Shown: in pieces, positions 34,750 to 43,414 of the stretch
Numbering within the stretch: position 1 is the stretch's first letter
How the letters are laid out: each line of letters begins with the position of its first letter
Notes under the pieces: generated by a model
Seen by the model: only the letters and a program-made list of their open reading frames with translations
Database searches by the model: none
Told to the model about the DNA's origin: nothing
Program-made: the position numbers and the translations under genes
DNA from: CAKSQF01 sp964582375
Lineage (GTDB): Bacteria > Bacillota > Clostridia > Oscillospirales > CAG-272
Direction: 5' to 3'
Assembly: GCA_964582375.1 (NCBI GenBank)
Contig: CAZORL010000010.1
Location: 1-52,809, forward strand
DNA length: 52,809 nt

Positions 34750-36765
34750 ATGATCTTCGCACTTGCAGGTAACCAAAACTGCGGAAAGACAGCTCTGTTT
34801 AACGCACTCACCGGTATGCGTGCGCATGTCGGCAATTTCCCCGGAGTGACGGTCGAGCAAAAGATAGGCGAGATACGCGCCCATCCCGACTGCTCTGTGG
34901 TCGATCTGCCGGGCATATATTCACTGCGTCCCTATACACAGGAAGAGATCGTGACGCGCGACTTTATTTTAGAGCAAAGACCCGATTGTATAATCAACAT
35001 CACCGACGCCACCAATATTGAACGCAATCTCTATCTGACGATGCAACTGCTCGAGCTTGATATTCCGATGGTGCTCGCACTCAACATGATGGACGAGGTT
35101 CGTGCAAACGGCGGAACGATCGATATCGACAAGATGAGCCGTGAGCTCGGTATCCCCGTCGTGCCGATCAGTGCGATCAAGGGAGAGGGTGTGTCCGAGC
35201 TTTGCGACCGCGCGATCGAGGTGGGCATGTCCAAAAGGCGTCCCGCACGCGCCGATTTTTGTCGTGCCGATTCGCCCTGCCATCGCTGTATACATGCGGT
35301 GATGCATCTGGTTCAGGATCACGCCGAGAAGAACGATCTGCCGATAAGATTCTGTGCCTCCAAGCTGATCGAAAGCGACAACGATATCGCAAAAAGACTC
35401 GGGCTTGACTCAAACGAGATCGAGCTTATCGAGCATTGCCTCATTCAGCTTGAGTCCGAGTCGGGACTTGATCGAAACGCCGCACTTGCCGATATGCGAT
35501 ATACCTTCATCGAAAGCGTCGTTGAGGCGGCGGTCGTAAAATGCAGTGAGAGCCGCGAGCATCGCAGATCTGTCGCCATCGACAAGGTGCTTACCGGCAA
35601 ATATACGGCGATCCCCATGTTTTTGGGCGTAATTCTTTTGATCTTCTGGCTGACCTTCAATGTGATCGGCGCGGGACTTCAAGAGCTTCTCGAATACGGC
35701 ATCGAACAGCTCTCGGCGGTTGTAGACGGTGTGCTGACATCGTTTGGACTCAATCCCGTGATACAAAGCCTGATCATTGACGGCATATTTGCGGGCGTCG
35801 GCAGTGTGCTCTCATTTCTGCCGGTCATCGTCGTGCTCTTCTTCTTTTTGTCCATCCTTGAGGACACAGGCTATATGGCACGTGTCGCATTTGTCATGGA
35901 TAAGCCGCTTAGAAAGATCGGACTGTCGGGCAGATCTTTCGTTCCCATGCTGATAGGCTTCGGATGCTCCGTTCCTGCGATCATGGCAACACGCACCGTA
36001 TCGTCCGATCGAGATCGAAAAATGACCACCATGCTTGTGCCTTTCATGAGCTGTTCGGCTAAAATACCGATCTATTCGGTGTTTGTTGCCGCATTCTTCC
36101 CCGGCAATGGCGCGCTTGTTATGTTTGCACTCTATCTTATCGGCATGATGCTTGCGATCCTTGCCGCACTGATCCTCAGCCGCACGCATAAATTCAGAGG
36201 CAAGCCCGTACCTTTCGTTATGGAACTGCCGAATTACAGATTCCCCTCGCCAAGGAGCGTTGCACTTCTGCTTTGGGAAAAGGCACGCGATTTTATCGAG
36301 CGTGCGTTCTCGATAATCTTTATTGCCACCGTTGTGATCTGGTTCTTGCAGTCGTTCGACTACAGGCTGAACCCGGTTGCCGATTCGACCGACAGCCTGC
36401 TTGCACTTGTCGGACGGCAGATCTCGGTTATTTTTAAGCCGCTCGGATTTGGCGATTGGAGATTTTCGACGTCGCTGATATCCGGATTTATCGCAAAAGA
36501 GCAGGTCGTCTCGACTCTTGCCGTGCTTGCGGGATGCGAGCAGAGCAAACTTTACGCAGCCCTTCCGTCGCTTTTCGGCTCGACTCTTGCCGCTTGCAGC
36601 TTTTTGGTGTTTACTTTGCTATACACCCCCTGCGTTGCCGCCGTTTCGGCTATCAGGCGTGAGTTTGGCTCAAGACGCGCGACTGTCGGCATCGTGATAA
36701 TGCAGTGCGCCGTCGCTTGGCTTGCCGCATTTCTCGTTTATACGATCGGTGGGCTGATCATATGA
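34750..36765 (+). CDS. feoB: Ferrous iron transporter FeoB
   Basis: A 671-residue Fe(II) transporter with a cytoplasmic G domain fused to a polytopic membrane part. G motifs: GNQNCGKTALFN (G1, near residue 7), the GVTVE switch region, DLPGIYSL (G3), NMMDE (G4) and SAIKGEG (G5). A four-helix regulatory domain spans about 165-270. The membrane part holds the two conserved Gate repeats (MLIGFGCSVPAIMATRT and the later CSFLVFTLLYTPCVAA). The length is normal. It is tightly packed after feoA, and its stop overlaps the start of a FeoB-associated peptide in an ATGA arrangement. Confidence 0.97.
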   Translation: MIFALAGNQNCGKTALFNALTGMRAHVGNFPGVTVEQKIGEIRAHPDCSVVDLPGIYSLRPYTQEEIVTRDFILEQRPDCIINITDATNIERNLYLTMQLLELDIPMVLALNMMDEVRANGGTIDIDKMSRELGIPVVPISAIKGEGVSELCDRAIEVGMSKRRPARADFCRADSPCHRCIHAVMHLVQDHAEKNDLPIRFCASKLIESDNDIAKRLGLDSNEIELIEHCLIQLESESGLDRNAALADMRYTFIESVVEAAVVKCSESREHRRSVAIDKVLTGKYTAIPMFLGVILLIFWLTFNVIGAGLQELLEYGIEQLSAVVDGVLTSFGLNPVIQSLIIDGIFAGVGSVLSFLPVIVVLFFFLSILEDTGYMARVAFVMDKPLRKIGLSGRSFVPMLIGFGCSVPAIMATRTVSSDRDRKMTTMLVPFMSCSAKIPIYSVFVAAFFPGNGALVMFALYLIGMMLAILAALILSRTHKFRGKPVPFVMELPNYRFPSPRSVALLLWEKARDFIERAFSIIFIATVVIWFLQSFDYRLNPVADSTDSLLALVGRQISVIFKPLGFGDWRFSTSLISGFIAKEQVVSTLAVLAGCEQSKLYAALPSLFGSTLAACSFLVFTLLYTPCVAAVSAIRREFGSRRATVGIVIMQCAVAWLAAFLVYTIGGLII

Positions 36766-36896
36766 CATGGATCGATATCACAATCATCGCCCTCATCGCT
36801 CTGTCCCTCTTTTTGGCGGCAAGGATGTGGAAACGTGTAAAAAAGAAAGGATGCACCGGCAACTGCGTATCCTGCTCCCAAAAATGCAAAAAATGA
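36762..36896 (+). CDS. FeoB-associated Cys-rich membrane protein
   Basis: A 44-residue peptide with one membrane helix (about residues 3-20), a basic stretch (KRVKKK) and a Cys-rich tail CTGNCVSCSQKCKK. This is the pattern of the small FeoB-associated family common in Clostridia, thought to act with FeoB in iron uptake. The start ATG overlaps the feoB stop (ATGA), which fixes it and implies coupled translation. Confidence 0.88.
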   Translation: MTWIDITIIALIALSLFLAARMWKRVKKKGCTGNCVSCSQKCKK

Positions 36897-36904
36897 TAAA
36901 GATC

Positions 36905-36929
36905 CATTTTCACCCAAAGGGCGAAAATG
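36905..36929 (+). other. Hairpin just after the feo operon
   Basis: CATTTTCACCC (36905-36915) pairs with GGGCGAAAATG (36919-36929) with one mismatch, starting 9 bases after the stop codon. There is no T-run. It may protect the mRNA 3' end or weakly terminate. Confidence 0.5.
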
Positions 36930-36965
36930 TTCCGAACTTCCTACCTCTTTCTTTTTACCTGTTAT

Positions 36966-37020
36966 ATAAAAAATGTCTGTCTCGAATGCGTGTTTCGCAT
37001 TCGAGACAGACATTTTTTAT
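36966..37020. terminator. Very strong bidirectional terminator
   Basis: A perfect 25-bp stem (36966-36990 with 36996-37020), loop TGTTT, with A-run and T-run ends. It separates the convergent feo operon and the Cys-rich miniprotein gene, whose stop is at 37022. Confidence 0.95.
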
Positions 37021-37021
37021 A

Positions 37022-37192
37022 TCAGTTGCCGCATCCGCAACCACAGCCGCTGTTGTAGCTGTTGCCGCAGAAGCCGTTTGTGCCGCTGTTACCACAGGTG
37101 CAAGTGTTGTTGCAGTTCATAAACAGAAGAATGAGAGCTATGATGATGAGCCAAATGATGGGGTCATCAAAAAGATTGCACAGGCAGTTCAT
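37022..37192 (-). CDS. 56-residue Cys-rich single-span membrane miniprotein
   Basis: The product starts MNCLCNLFDDP, has one hydrophobic helix (about residues 12-25) and a Cys/Gly/Asn-rich tail ending GCGCGCGN, with nine cysteines in all (3, 5, 27, 31, 33, 42, 50, 52, 54). GGAAAGGA precedes the ATG at about 10 bases and the stop abuts a strong terminator. I know no function; the Cys-rich tail resembles that of the FeoB-associated peptide across the terminator, so metal binding is possible. A perfect palindrome upstream suggests regulated expression. Confidence 0.75.
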   Translation of the reverse strand: MNCLCNLFDDPIIWLIIIALILLFMNCNNTCTCGNSGTNGFCGNSYNSGCGCGCGN

Positions 37193-37216
37193 TTTTTGAC
37201 CGTTCCTTTCCGTGAC

Positions 37217-37242
37217 TTTATTTACGGCATGCCGTAAATAAA
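37217..37242. promoter_or_regulatory. 26-bp perfect palindrome before the miniprotein gene
   Basis: Half-site TTTATTTACGGCA with no central spacer, ending 25 bases before the miniprotein ATG. On the minus strand a TTGACA (37255-37260) lies 12 bases upstream, so the palindrome covers the region where -10 and +1 should be. This suits a dimeric repressor site better than an RNA hairpin, which would have no loop. Confidence 0.65.
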
Positions 37243-37320
37243 TCTCCTGATTTTTGTCAAGCGGGATATCCGCTCTTCTCTAACATATTATGCAGGAGGG
37301 AAGGGAGTGTGAATGCAAAC

Positions 37321-37971
37321 TTATTCGAGGAAAAGCTCGTCGGAATTGAGAAATTCCATAGCCGACGCCTCGCCGACTATCGGATAGTCGTTCAGCGCGC
37401 CGCATCCCTCGCAGTAGACTCTTACATAGTTGTCAAATATCTTGTATTTGTAGGAGGCGAGCTTCGGGTCTTTGCATCTGCAGTGTATATCGCCTGCTTC
37501 TTTCATGTCAGCCAAAATAAATCGCATGACCTCGTCAACCATGTAATCGGGCGAGGACAGATTTTCGCGCTCGTGCAGATTTTCGAGATCCTCAAGCCCC
37601 GCATCGCGCATCATTTGCATAAGCTCCTCGTTTGCCTCGTCAAGAGCCTTTCTTACAGGCTTTTCCCTGCCAATGAAGCAGAGGTCAAGCCCTGTGTAGG
37701 TGCAGGGAAGTCTGAACACATCATCATCCGAGCGGAAAAATGTGCTTGATGCAAGCGTGAAGTTGTGCGGCTTTTCGCAAACGAGACAGGGTACACTTAT
37801 TCTTAACTTGCGATCGCTTGTGTAGGTGATCGAAAGCTCCGATTTTCCGCAGGCGCATTTGAGCTTTAACATATCGCCCGAGAGCGCGAATATTCCCACC
37901 AAGCTGAGAACGCTGTTTCCGCAATGCGGGCAACGATAGGCAAGAGTCGTTTCTTTTTTGTCGATTATCAT
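37321..37971 (-). CDS. Conserved protein with zinc-ribbon-like Cys pairs, unknown function
   Basis: A 216-residue soluble protein I cannot assign to a named family. It opens with a CPHCG pair, then CACG, CLVC, later CRC and CEGCG, giving several possible zinc ribbons at both ends. A charged helical middle (about residues 105-150, KALDEANEELMQMMRDAGLEDLENLHERENL) separates them. AAAGGA precedes the ATG. It follows the membrane protein gene at 37997-38803 by 25 bases, so the pair is probably one transcript. Confidence 0.8.
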   Translation of the reverse strand: MIIDKKETTLAYRCPHCGNSVLSLVGIFALSGDMLKLKCACGKSELSITYTSDRKLRISVPCLVCEKPHNFTLASSTFFRSDDDVFRLPCTYTGLDLCFIGREKPVRKALDEANEELMQMMRDAGLEDLENLHERENLSSPDYMVDEVMRFILADMKEAGDIHCRCKDPKLASYKYKIFDNYVRVYCEGCGALNDYPIVGEASAMEFLNSDELFLE

Positions 37972-37996
37972 TTGTTCAGTCCTTTCTAAGTCGATG

Positions 37997-38803
37997 TCAT
38001 TCCTTTATGTTAACATATGGTGCGGCGACAAGCTCACCGCAAAGCTCTGCCGGGAGGGCGTTCTTTGTCTTGTATTCCTTCATTCCGAGATAGCTGTCGT
38101 ATATCGGCAGTGACAGCTCGACACGATTGGTCTTGCTGTCGCTGTTAAAAATAAGCGGAGATGACAGCTCTACATTGTCTACAAAGTAAACATTCAGTGA
38201 TACCACTCCGTTTGTCGGGAGCTTGACATCCGAAAATACCAGCCGACGGTATTCGTAAGTAAATCTTGATGACGGATAGTAGGTGTACTCTGCAGCATAT
38301 CCCTTGCCATCCTCACCCACACCCTCGAGTGCGAAGAAAAACGGCTCGCCCTTCGGCAGGGCATCGAGCGCACACTCCTCCATCAGACTGTCCAGTGCCG
38401 ATCTGTTGTAGCGCACGGTTACCGTAAGCTCGCCGGTCGATGGGACGTACATCAGACTGCTTATCTTGAAACTGCCGTCCGAGGTAATGTCGTTGTGCGA
38501 TACCGTTTCGTATTCGGGGATACCCTTCTCATCCTTGCCGATCTGCTTTTGATAGGTGCAGATTTTCTGCGTCTGTATGACAAATGAGTCGGGGTCACTT
38601 TCGTATGCGGCGATAGAACTGCTCGTCCAAATAAATCCCTTCGCTGAGTCGGGATCAGATTTGATGAACAGCCTGAAAAAGATCAGACCGTACACAAGCA
38701 CGACAAGCGAAAGTGCGATATAGCGGAGCACTTTGCCAAATCTGCTTTTGGGCTTTGTTTCTCCGTCCGACCAGTGGTCGTTTTCCATCGTACCGTTATC
38801 CAT
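37997..38803 (-). CDS. Single-span membrane protein of unknown function
   Basis: A 268-residue protein: a charged cytoplasmic N-terminus (about 26 residues), one membrane helix (about 27-47, VLRYIALSLVVLVYGLIFFRLF), then an extracytoplasmic beta-rich domain to the end. I do not recognise the domain. ATG 38803 is supported by GGAAAGGA; an earlier in-frame start lacks one. It precedes and is probably co-transcribed with the zinc-ribbon-like gene and is divergent from trpS. Confidence 0.8.
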   Translation of the reverse strand: MDNGTMENDHWSDGETKPKSRFGKVLRYIALSLVVLVYGLIFFRLFIKSDPDSAKGFIWTSSSIAAYESDPDSFVIQTQKICTYQKQIGKDEKGIPEYETVSHNDITSDGSFKISSLMYVPSTGELTVTVRYNRSALDSLMEECALDALPKGEPFFFALEGVGEDGKGYAAEYTYYPSSRFTYEYRRLVFSDVKLPTNGVVSLNVYFVDNVELSSPLIFNSDSKTNRVELSLPIYDSYLGMKEYKTKNALPAELCGELVAAPYVNIKE

Positions 38804-38935
38804 GGTATATACTTCCTTTCCGATCTGATGGTGTGCATACCACACCGCATTATATTCTACCATATTTTTTCATTTTATGCAAGCCCTTTTTTGTCCGACC
38901 GTCAAATCTTATGTAAATCTTTTTTTAATAAACGC

Positions 38936-38964
38936 TTGACAACTGCATCGTAATGTGGTAAAAT
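38936..38964 (+). promoter_or_regulatory. Promoter of trpS
   Basis: TTGACA (38936-38941), 17 bp, TAAAAT (38959-38964). The leader is only about 40 bases, too short for a T-box riboswitch. Confidence 0.75.
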
Positions 38965-39011
38965 AAGAGGCACATTTATATTACCGACCTATGAAAGGGG
39001 ATCAAATCATT

Positions 39012-40028
39012 ATGGAAGAAAAAAACCAAGCCGAAAATAAGAAAATAATCTTCTCAGGTGTTCAGCCCAGCGGACTGCTCACCATCGGAAATTACATCGG
39101 AGCGATCCGCAATTGGGTCGGTCTTGCGGATGATTATGACTGCATCTACTGCGTAGTCGATCAGCATGCGATCACGGTCAGACAAAATCCCGCCGATCTT
39201 CGCCGCCGCACATACGAAACGCTCGCGATCTATATCGCATCGGGCGTCTCTCCCGAAAAATGTACGCTTTTCGTTCAGTCGCATAACCATTGCCACGCCG
39301 AGCTGTCCTGGGTGCTGAATTGCTATACGCAGTTTGGCGAGCTGTCGAGAATGACGCAGTTTAAGGATAAATCGGCAAAGCACGCCGATAATGTCAATGC
39401 GGGTCTGTTTACCTACCCCGTTCTGATGGCATCCGATATCCTTCTTTATCAGACCGATATGGTTCCCGTCGGTATCGACCAAAAACAGCATATCGAGCTG
39501 ACACGCGATATCGCCGCAAGATTCAATCAGGTCTATGGTGACACCTTCACAATGCCCGAGGGCTTTATACCGAAGACCTCGGCAAAGATCATGTCGCTTT
39601 CCGATCCGACAAAGAAAATGAGTAAATCGGATGAAAATCCGAACGGATTTGTCGCGATACTCGATAAAAAAGAGGATATAATAAGAAAATTCAAGCGTGC
39701 GGTCACCGACTCGGACACCGTTGTTCGTTTCGCCGACGGCAAGGACGGCATCAATAACCTTATGAATATCTATTCCTGTTTTACCGGTAAAACTCACGCC
39801 GAGATCGAGAACGAGTTCGACGGACGTGGCTACGGCGATTTCAAGCTCGCAGTCGGCGAAACGGTCGCAGATGCACTTGCGCCAATTCAGGCAGAGTACG
39901 CAAGACTCATGAACGATAAGGCATATCTTGAGGAGATCATGAAGGCAGGTGCGGATGAGGCAACTCGCAGAGCAACAAAAACTCTGCGTAAGGTCTATCG
40001 TAAGATCGGGTTCGTTCAGCCGAAATAA
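39012..40028 (+). CDS. trpS: Tryptophanyl-tRNA synthetase
   Basis: A 338-residue class I aminoacyl-tRNA synthetase that charges tRNA-Trp. FSGVQPSGLLTIGNYIGA near residues 14-31 carries the HIGH-like TIGN, PVGIDQKQHIELTRDIA the Trp-binding region, and KKMSKSDEN near residue 201 the KMSKS loop. The length fits the bacterial enzyme. ATG 39012 follows GAAAGGGGA; the upstream ATG at 38991 overlaps that ribosome site. The DUF1294 gene follows after 17 bases. Confidence 0.97.
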   Translation: MEEKNQAENKKIIFSGVQPSGLLTIGNYIGAIRNWVGLADDYDCIYCVVDQHAITVRQNPADLRRRTYETLAIYIASGVSPEKCTLFVQSHNHCHAELSWVLNCYTQFGELSRMTQFKDKSAKHADNVNAGLFTYPVLMASDILLYQTDMVPVGIDQKQHIELTRDIAARFNQVYGDTFTMPEGFIPKTSAKIMSLSDPTKKMSKSDENPNGFVAILDKKEDIIRKFKRAVTDSDTVVRFADGKDGINNLMNIYSCFTGKTHAEIENEFDGRGYGDFKLAVGETVADALAPIQAEYARLMNDKAYLEEIMKAGADEATRRATKTLRKVYRKIGFVQPK

Positions 40029-40045
40029 GGCAAAATAGAGTATAA

Positions 40046-40702
40046 ATGGCTTATTTCGTAAAGATAGGCAGCTTTTTCGGCGAAAATCTCCTTGTTTTTG
40101 CCGCATGGCTCTTGACGGTAAATACAGTGGCCTTCGTTCTCGCCGCCGAGGATGAAAATAGGGTCGCACATAAAAAGCATCGCTATAGTTTTTGGCTTCT
40201 CGCAATCATCTCTCTTGCAGGCGGCGCACTCGGCGGTCTGATCGGGCATATGTTCTATTATAGCGGCAAACGATCGCTCGCACGCGGGAGCGTCCATTTG
40301 ATCTTCTTGATCTGCCATCTCTTGCTGATGTTCGTGTCGATAATCGCTGCAGAAGAAAGCCCTGTCGCCTATTTTTCGGGAGCAGTTGCCGATATTTGCT
40401 CGATTGCCGCACTTCAGTCAAGACTCTTTTCCAAATACTCTCATGCGATCATCATACTCTTTGCGTCGGCGGATGTTGTCGGTTTGATGCTTTTCGGTAT
40501 CGATAAATATCGCGCGACAAGAAAGAAAAAAACAAGACGTATCCCGGAGCGAGTTCTCCTTGCGGTATCGATTTGCGGCGGCGCACTCGGCGGCACTCTC
40601 GGAATGCTACTCTTCCGCCATAAGATCCGCCACCCCAAATTCAGTGTGACTCTGCCCCCATTGGCAATCCTTCAAACAGCATTCGTTTTGTGCGTTATGT
40701 AA
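40046..40702 (+). CDS. Membrane protein with two DUF1294 units
   Basis: A 218-residue polytopic membrane protein. The second half is a good DUF1294 unit: FGIDKYRATRKKKTRRIPERVLLAVSICGGALGGTLGMLLFRHKIRHPKF. The first half repeats the plan in weaker form (TVNTVAFVLAAEDENRVAHKKHRYSFWLLAIISLAGGALGGLIGHMF), lacking the HK-T motif. Function of DUF1294 is unknown. Its ribosome site is poor, so it may be translated by coupling to trpS. Confidence 0.82.
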   Translation: MAYFVKIGSFFGENLLVFAAWLLTVNTVAFVLAAEDENRVAHKKHRYSFWLLAIISLAGGALGGLIGHMFYYSGKRSLARGSVHLIFLICHLLLMFVSIIAAEESPVAYFSGAVADICSIAALQSRLFSKYSHAIIILFASADVVGLMLFGIDKYRATRKKKTRRIPERVLLAVSICGGALGGTLGMLLFRHKIRHPKFSVTLPPLAILQTAFVLCVM

Positions 40703-40708
40703 AAGAAA

Positions 40709-40763
40709 ATCCCTTCCTTTTGTCATTGACAGATTGTCATTGACAGAGGAAGGGATGTTTTTA
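40709..40763. terminator. Terminator with a repeated loop, between DUF1294 gene and polA
   Basis: ATCCCTTCCT (40709-40718) pairs with AGGAAGGGAT (40747-40756), followed by GTTTTTAA. The 28-base loop holds two copies of TGTCATTGACAG (40721-40732 and 40735-40746), each itself a near-palindrome. The genes on both sides converge here. Confidence 0.75.
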
Positions 40764-43256
40764 ATGGCATTCGAGCCAGGTTTTGCCTATGTTTACATCG
40801 ACGGTCAGGGGGACTGCCAGGGTGGCGGCGGTTTCCATTTCATTCTTCAGGATCTCTGCGGCGGCGGAGGCGTCCGCCTCGCTTGCCTCGACGATAAGTT
40901 CGTCATGAACTTGCATTATGAGTTTGGCTTCAAGTCCGCTTTTCTCGAGTGCGCGCTCGACTCGTATCATTGCGATCTTTATGATATCCGCCGCCGAGCC
41001 TTGTATCGGGCTGTTCATTGCCACACGCTCGCCGAAGGCGCGCATAGATGCCTTGGGCGAGGCAAGCTCGGGGATGGCGCGTCGTCTGCCGAGCATGGTC
41101 GTGACAAATCCCTGTCTGTACGCCGACTCGACTGCCGCCGACAGATATTCCTCGACGCCGATATATTTTGCTTTATAGGCTGAGATATAATCCGCCGCTT
41201 GTTTTTTCGTTATTTTCAGATCCTGCGAGAGCGAATAGTCACCGATTCCGTAGACTATGCCGAAATTGACCGCCTTTGCGCGTTTGCGAAGTTCGGGTGT
41301 GACCTCGTCCTCGCTGACGCCGAAGACCCGGGCGGCGGTTGCCGTATGAATATCCGCCCCCTCGTTAAACGCCTTGCACATCAGCGGATCGCCCGAGATG
41401 TGTGCGAGCAGGCGAAGCTCGATCTGCGAATAATCGGCGTCGATCAGAAGTTTGCCGCTCGGCGCGGGAAAATATTCTCTCATCCTGCTTCCAAGCTCGG
41501 TGCGGATGGGTATGTTTTGCAGGTTCGGCTCGGTCGATGACAGTCTGCCCGTGGCGGTGACCGTCTGATTGAAGGATGTGCGTATCCTGCTGTCCTCGCA
41601 TGCGGCGGCAGGCAGACCGTCGGCGTAGGTCGATTTCAGCTTGGTGACCTGTCTGTAATCGAGTATCAGGTCTATTATCGGGTGGTATGGGCGGAGCTTC
41701 TCGAGCACCTCGGCGTTTGTCGAATATCCCGATTTCGTTTTCTTGAACGACGGCAGACCAAGCTCGTCAAAGAGGACCGTGCCGAGTTGTTTCGGCGACG
41801 ATATGTTGAAATCGTGCCCGGCGATCTCAAATATTTTCGCCGTGTCATCTCTGATCTTTTCGTCAAGCTCGCTCGAAAATTTGCGCAGACCGTCGGTGTC
41901 AACGAGCATGCCGCGCTCCTCCATCTTGTAGAGAACATGTGCAAGCGGCAGTTCGATGTCAAAATAAAGTGCATCTGCCGATATTTCGCGAAGTTTCTCC
42001 TCAATATAGCTCGAAAGTGACCATATTGCCGCCGCGCCGACCATGCGTTTTCCGAGATACAGTTCCGAAAGTCTTGTCAGATCATAATTTGACTCGGTCG
42101 GCGAGAGCAGATACGCGCCGAGCATTACATCAAATGAGCAGTCTATCGTGCGGTGCAGCCTGTGGAAGATGCTTTTGCAGTCAAAGAGCAAAAACGATCG
42201 TCCTTGTCTGTCGAGTATCGGTGCAAGCTCTGCGGAATCGTCGAAGCTTATCTCAAAGATTCGCTCGCCGTCGCAAAGCTCGACACTGCCGTCCCTGAGC
42301 AAGAGGGCGAGCAGATCGGTGTCGATCGTGCTTGCTGCCTCGGATGCCGTAAGTTCGGTTCGGGGAAGGGAGGGTGCCTCCTCGGGTCTGTCAAGCGAGA
42401 GCCTTTTTGTAAATGCGGTAAACTCAAGCTCGTCAAAAAGCGCGCGCAGCTCGCCTTTGTTGATGGGTGCGATCTCAGCCGAGTTTATACCGTGAGGGAG
42501 ATCGAGCGGAACATTGTCAACGATCTTCGCAAGAAACTGCGACATGTAAGCAGACCCCTTGCCCAATGTCAGATTTTCGAGCATTTTGCCCTTTTTCAGC
42601 TTGTCAAGGTTTGCATAAAGCCCATCGAGACTGCCCCATTCGGCGATCAGCTTTGATGCGGTCTTTTCGCCGATGCCGGGCACTCCGGGAATGTTGTCGG
42701 ACGAGTCGCCCATGAGTGCCTTCATGTCAACGAACCGGCTTGGCTTGACGCCGTATTTTTCCTCAAATTCGGGGGAGTTAAATGTGATCGTACCGCCGTT
42801 TGAGGCAAGCCTGACTGTCGTCTGATCGTCGATAAGCTGGAGACTGTCGCGATCGCCGGTCAAAATATAGGTGTGAACACCGCTCTCGCGTCCCATTCGG
42901 GCAAGCGTTCCCAAAATATCGTCAGCCTCGAAGCCCTCTTGCTCCAGAACCGCGACGCCCATGGCGTGTGCGAGCTTTTTTGCGTATGGAAACTGCATGA
43001 GCAGCTCCTCGGGGGTGGCGTGTCTGCCTGCTTTGTAAGCGTCATAGCTTTTGTGACGGAAGGTCGGTGCGTGAACATCGAAGGCTATTGCCGCGTATTT
43101 CGGAGACAGCGTGTCAAGCTCGGAGAGCAGGACGTTCATAAATCCGTAGAGTGCGTTCGTAAAGAGTCCGCTTTTTGTGGTCAGCGGACGGATCCCGTAG
43201 AATTGACGGTTGAGGATGCTGTTGCCGTCGATTATAAGCATTGTTTCATTGTTCAT
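40761..43256 (-). CDS. polA: DNA polymerase I
   Basis: An 831-residue family A polymerase for repair and Okazaki-fragment processing. The N-terminal 5'-nuclease domain is intact (DGNSILNRQFYG, LTGDRDSLQLID, DSSDNIPGVPGIGEKTASKLI). The polymerase domain has motif A DADYSQIELRLLAH, motif B RKRAKAVNFGIVYG and motif C QVHDELIVEA. The middle domain (about 300-480) lacks the DxE and other acidic proofreading residues, as in many Firmicutes. ATG 43256 has AAAGGA upstream; in-frame codons before it are not conserved-looking. Confidence 0.96.
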   Translation of the reverse strand: MNNETMLIIDGNSILNRQFYGIRPLTTKSGLFTNALYGFMNVLLSELDTLSPKYAAIAFDVHAPTFRHKSYDAYKAGRHATPEELLMQFPYAKKLAHAMGVAVLEQEGFEADDILGTLARMGRESGVHTYILTGDRDSLQLIDDQTTVRLASNGGTITFNSPEFEEKYGVKPSRFVDMKALMGDSSDNIPGVPGIGEKTASKLIAEWGSLDGLYANLDKLKKGKMLENLTLGKGSAYMSQFLAKIVDNVPLDLPHGINSAEIAPINKGELRALFDELEFTAFTKRLSLDRPEEAPSLPRTELTASEAASTIDTDLLALLLRDGSVELCDGERIFEISFDDSAELAPILDRQGRSFLLFDCKSIFHRLHRTIDCSFDVMLGAYLLSPTESNYDLTRLSELYLGKRMVGAAAIWSLSSYIEEKLREISADALYFDIELPLAHVLYKMEERGMLVDTDGLRKFSSELDEKIRDDTAKIFEIAGHDFNISSPKQLGTVLFDELGLPSFKKTKSGYSTNAEVLEKLRPYHPIIDLILDYRQVTKLKSTYADGLPAAACEDSRIRTSFNQTVTATGRLSSTEPNLQNIPIRTELGSRMREYFPAPSGKLLIDADYSQIELRLLAHISGDPLMCKAFNEGADIHTATAARVFGVSEDEVTPELRKRAKAVNFGIVYGIGDYSLSQDLKITKKQAADYISAYKAKYIGVEEYLSAAVESAYRQGFVTTMLGRRRAIPELASPKASMRAFGERVAMNSPIQGSAADIIKIAMIRVERALEKSGLEAKLIMQVHDELIVEASEADASAAAEILKNEMETAATLAVPLTVDVNIGKTWLECH

Positions 43257-43325
43257 GGCAAGGTGTCCTTTTCGAGGATTGGTTGTTAATATTTCAAAAA
43301 AAATCTGCTGTTTACAAAAAAAGAC

Positions 43326-43354
43326 TTGCATCTTTTTGATTTTTGTGATAAAAT
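43326..43354 (+). promoter_or_regulatory. Promoter of the NYN-domain gene
   Basis: TTGCAT (43326-43331), 17 bp, TAAAAT (43349-43354), about 60 bases before the GTG start. Confidence 0.65.
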
Positions 43355-43414
43355 AGTCTGTCGGATGTTTTACGATATAATTACCGTAACGATATATAAA
43401 AAGGAGGTGAAAGA

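Noticed and set aside
38965..39011. T-box riboswitch in front of trpS
   Set aside because: The leader from the predicted start to the ATG is only about 40 bases, and no T-box or specifier hairpin is visible.
39054..40205. Long minus-strand frame opposite trpS
   Set aside because: It covers the antisense of trpS and part of the next gene, with no family match or ribosome site; a shadow of the sense codon pattern.
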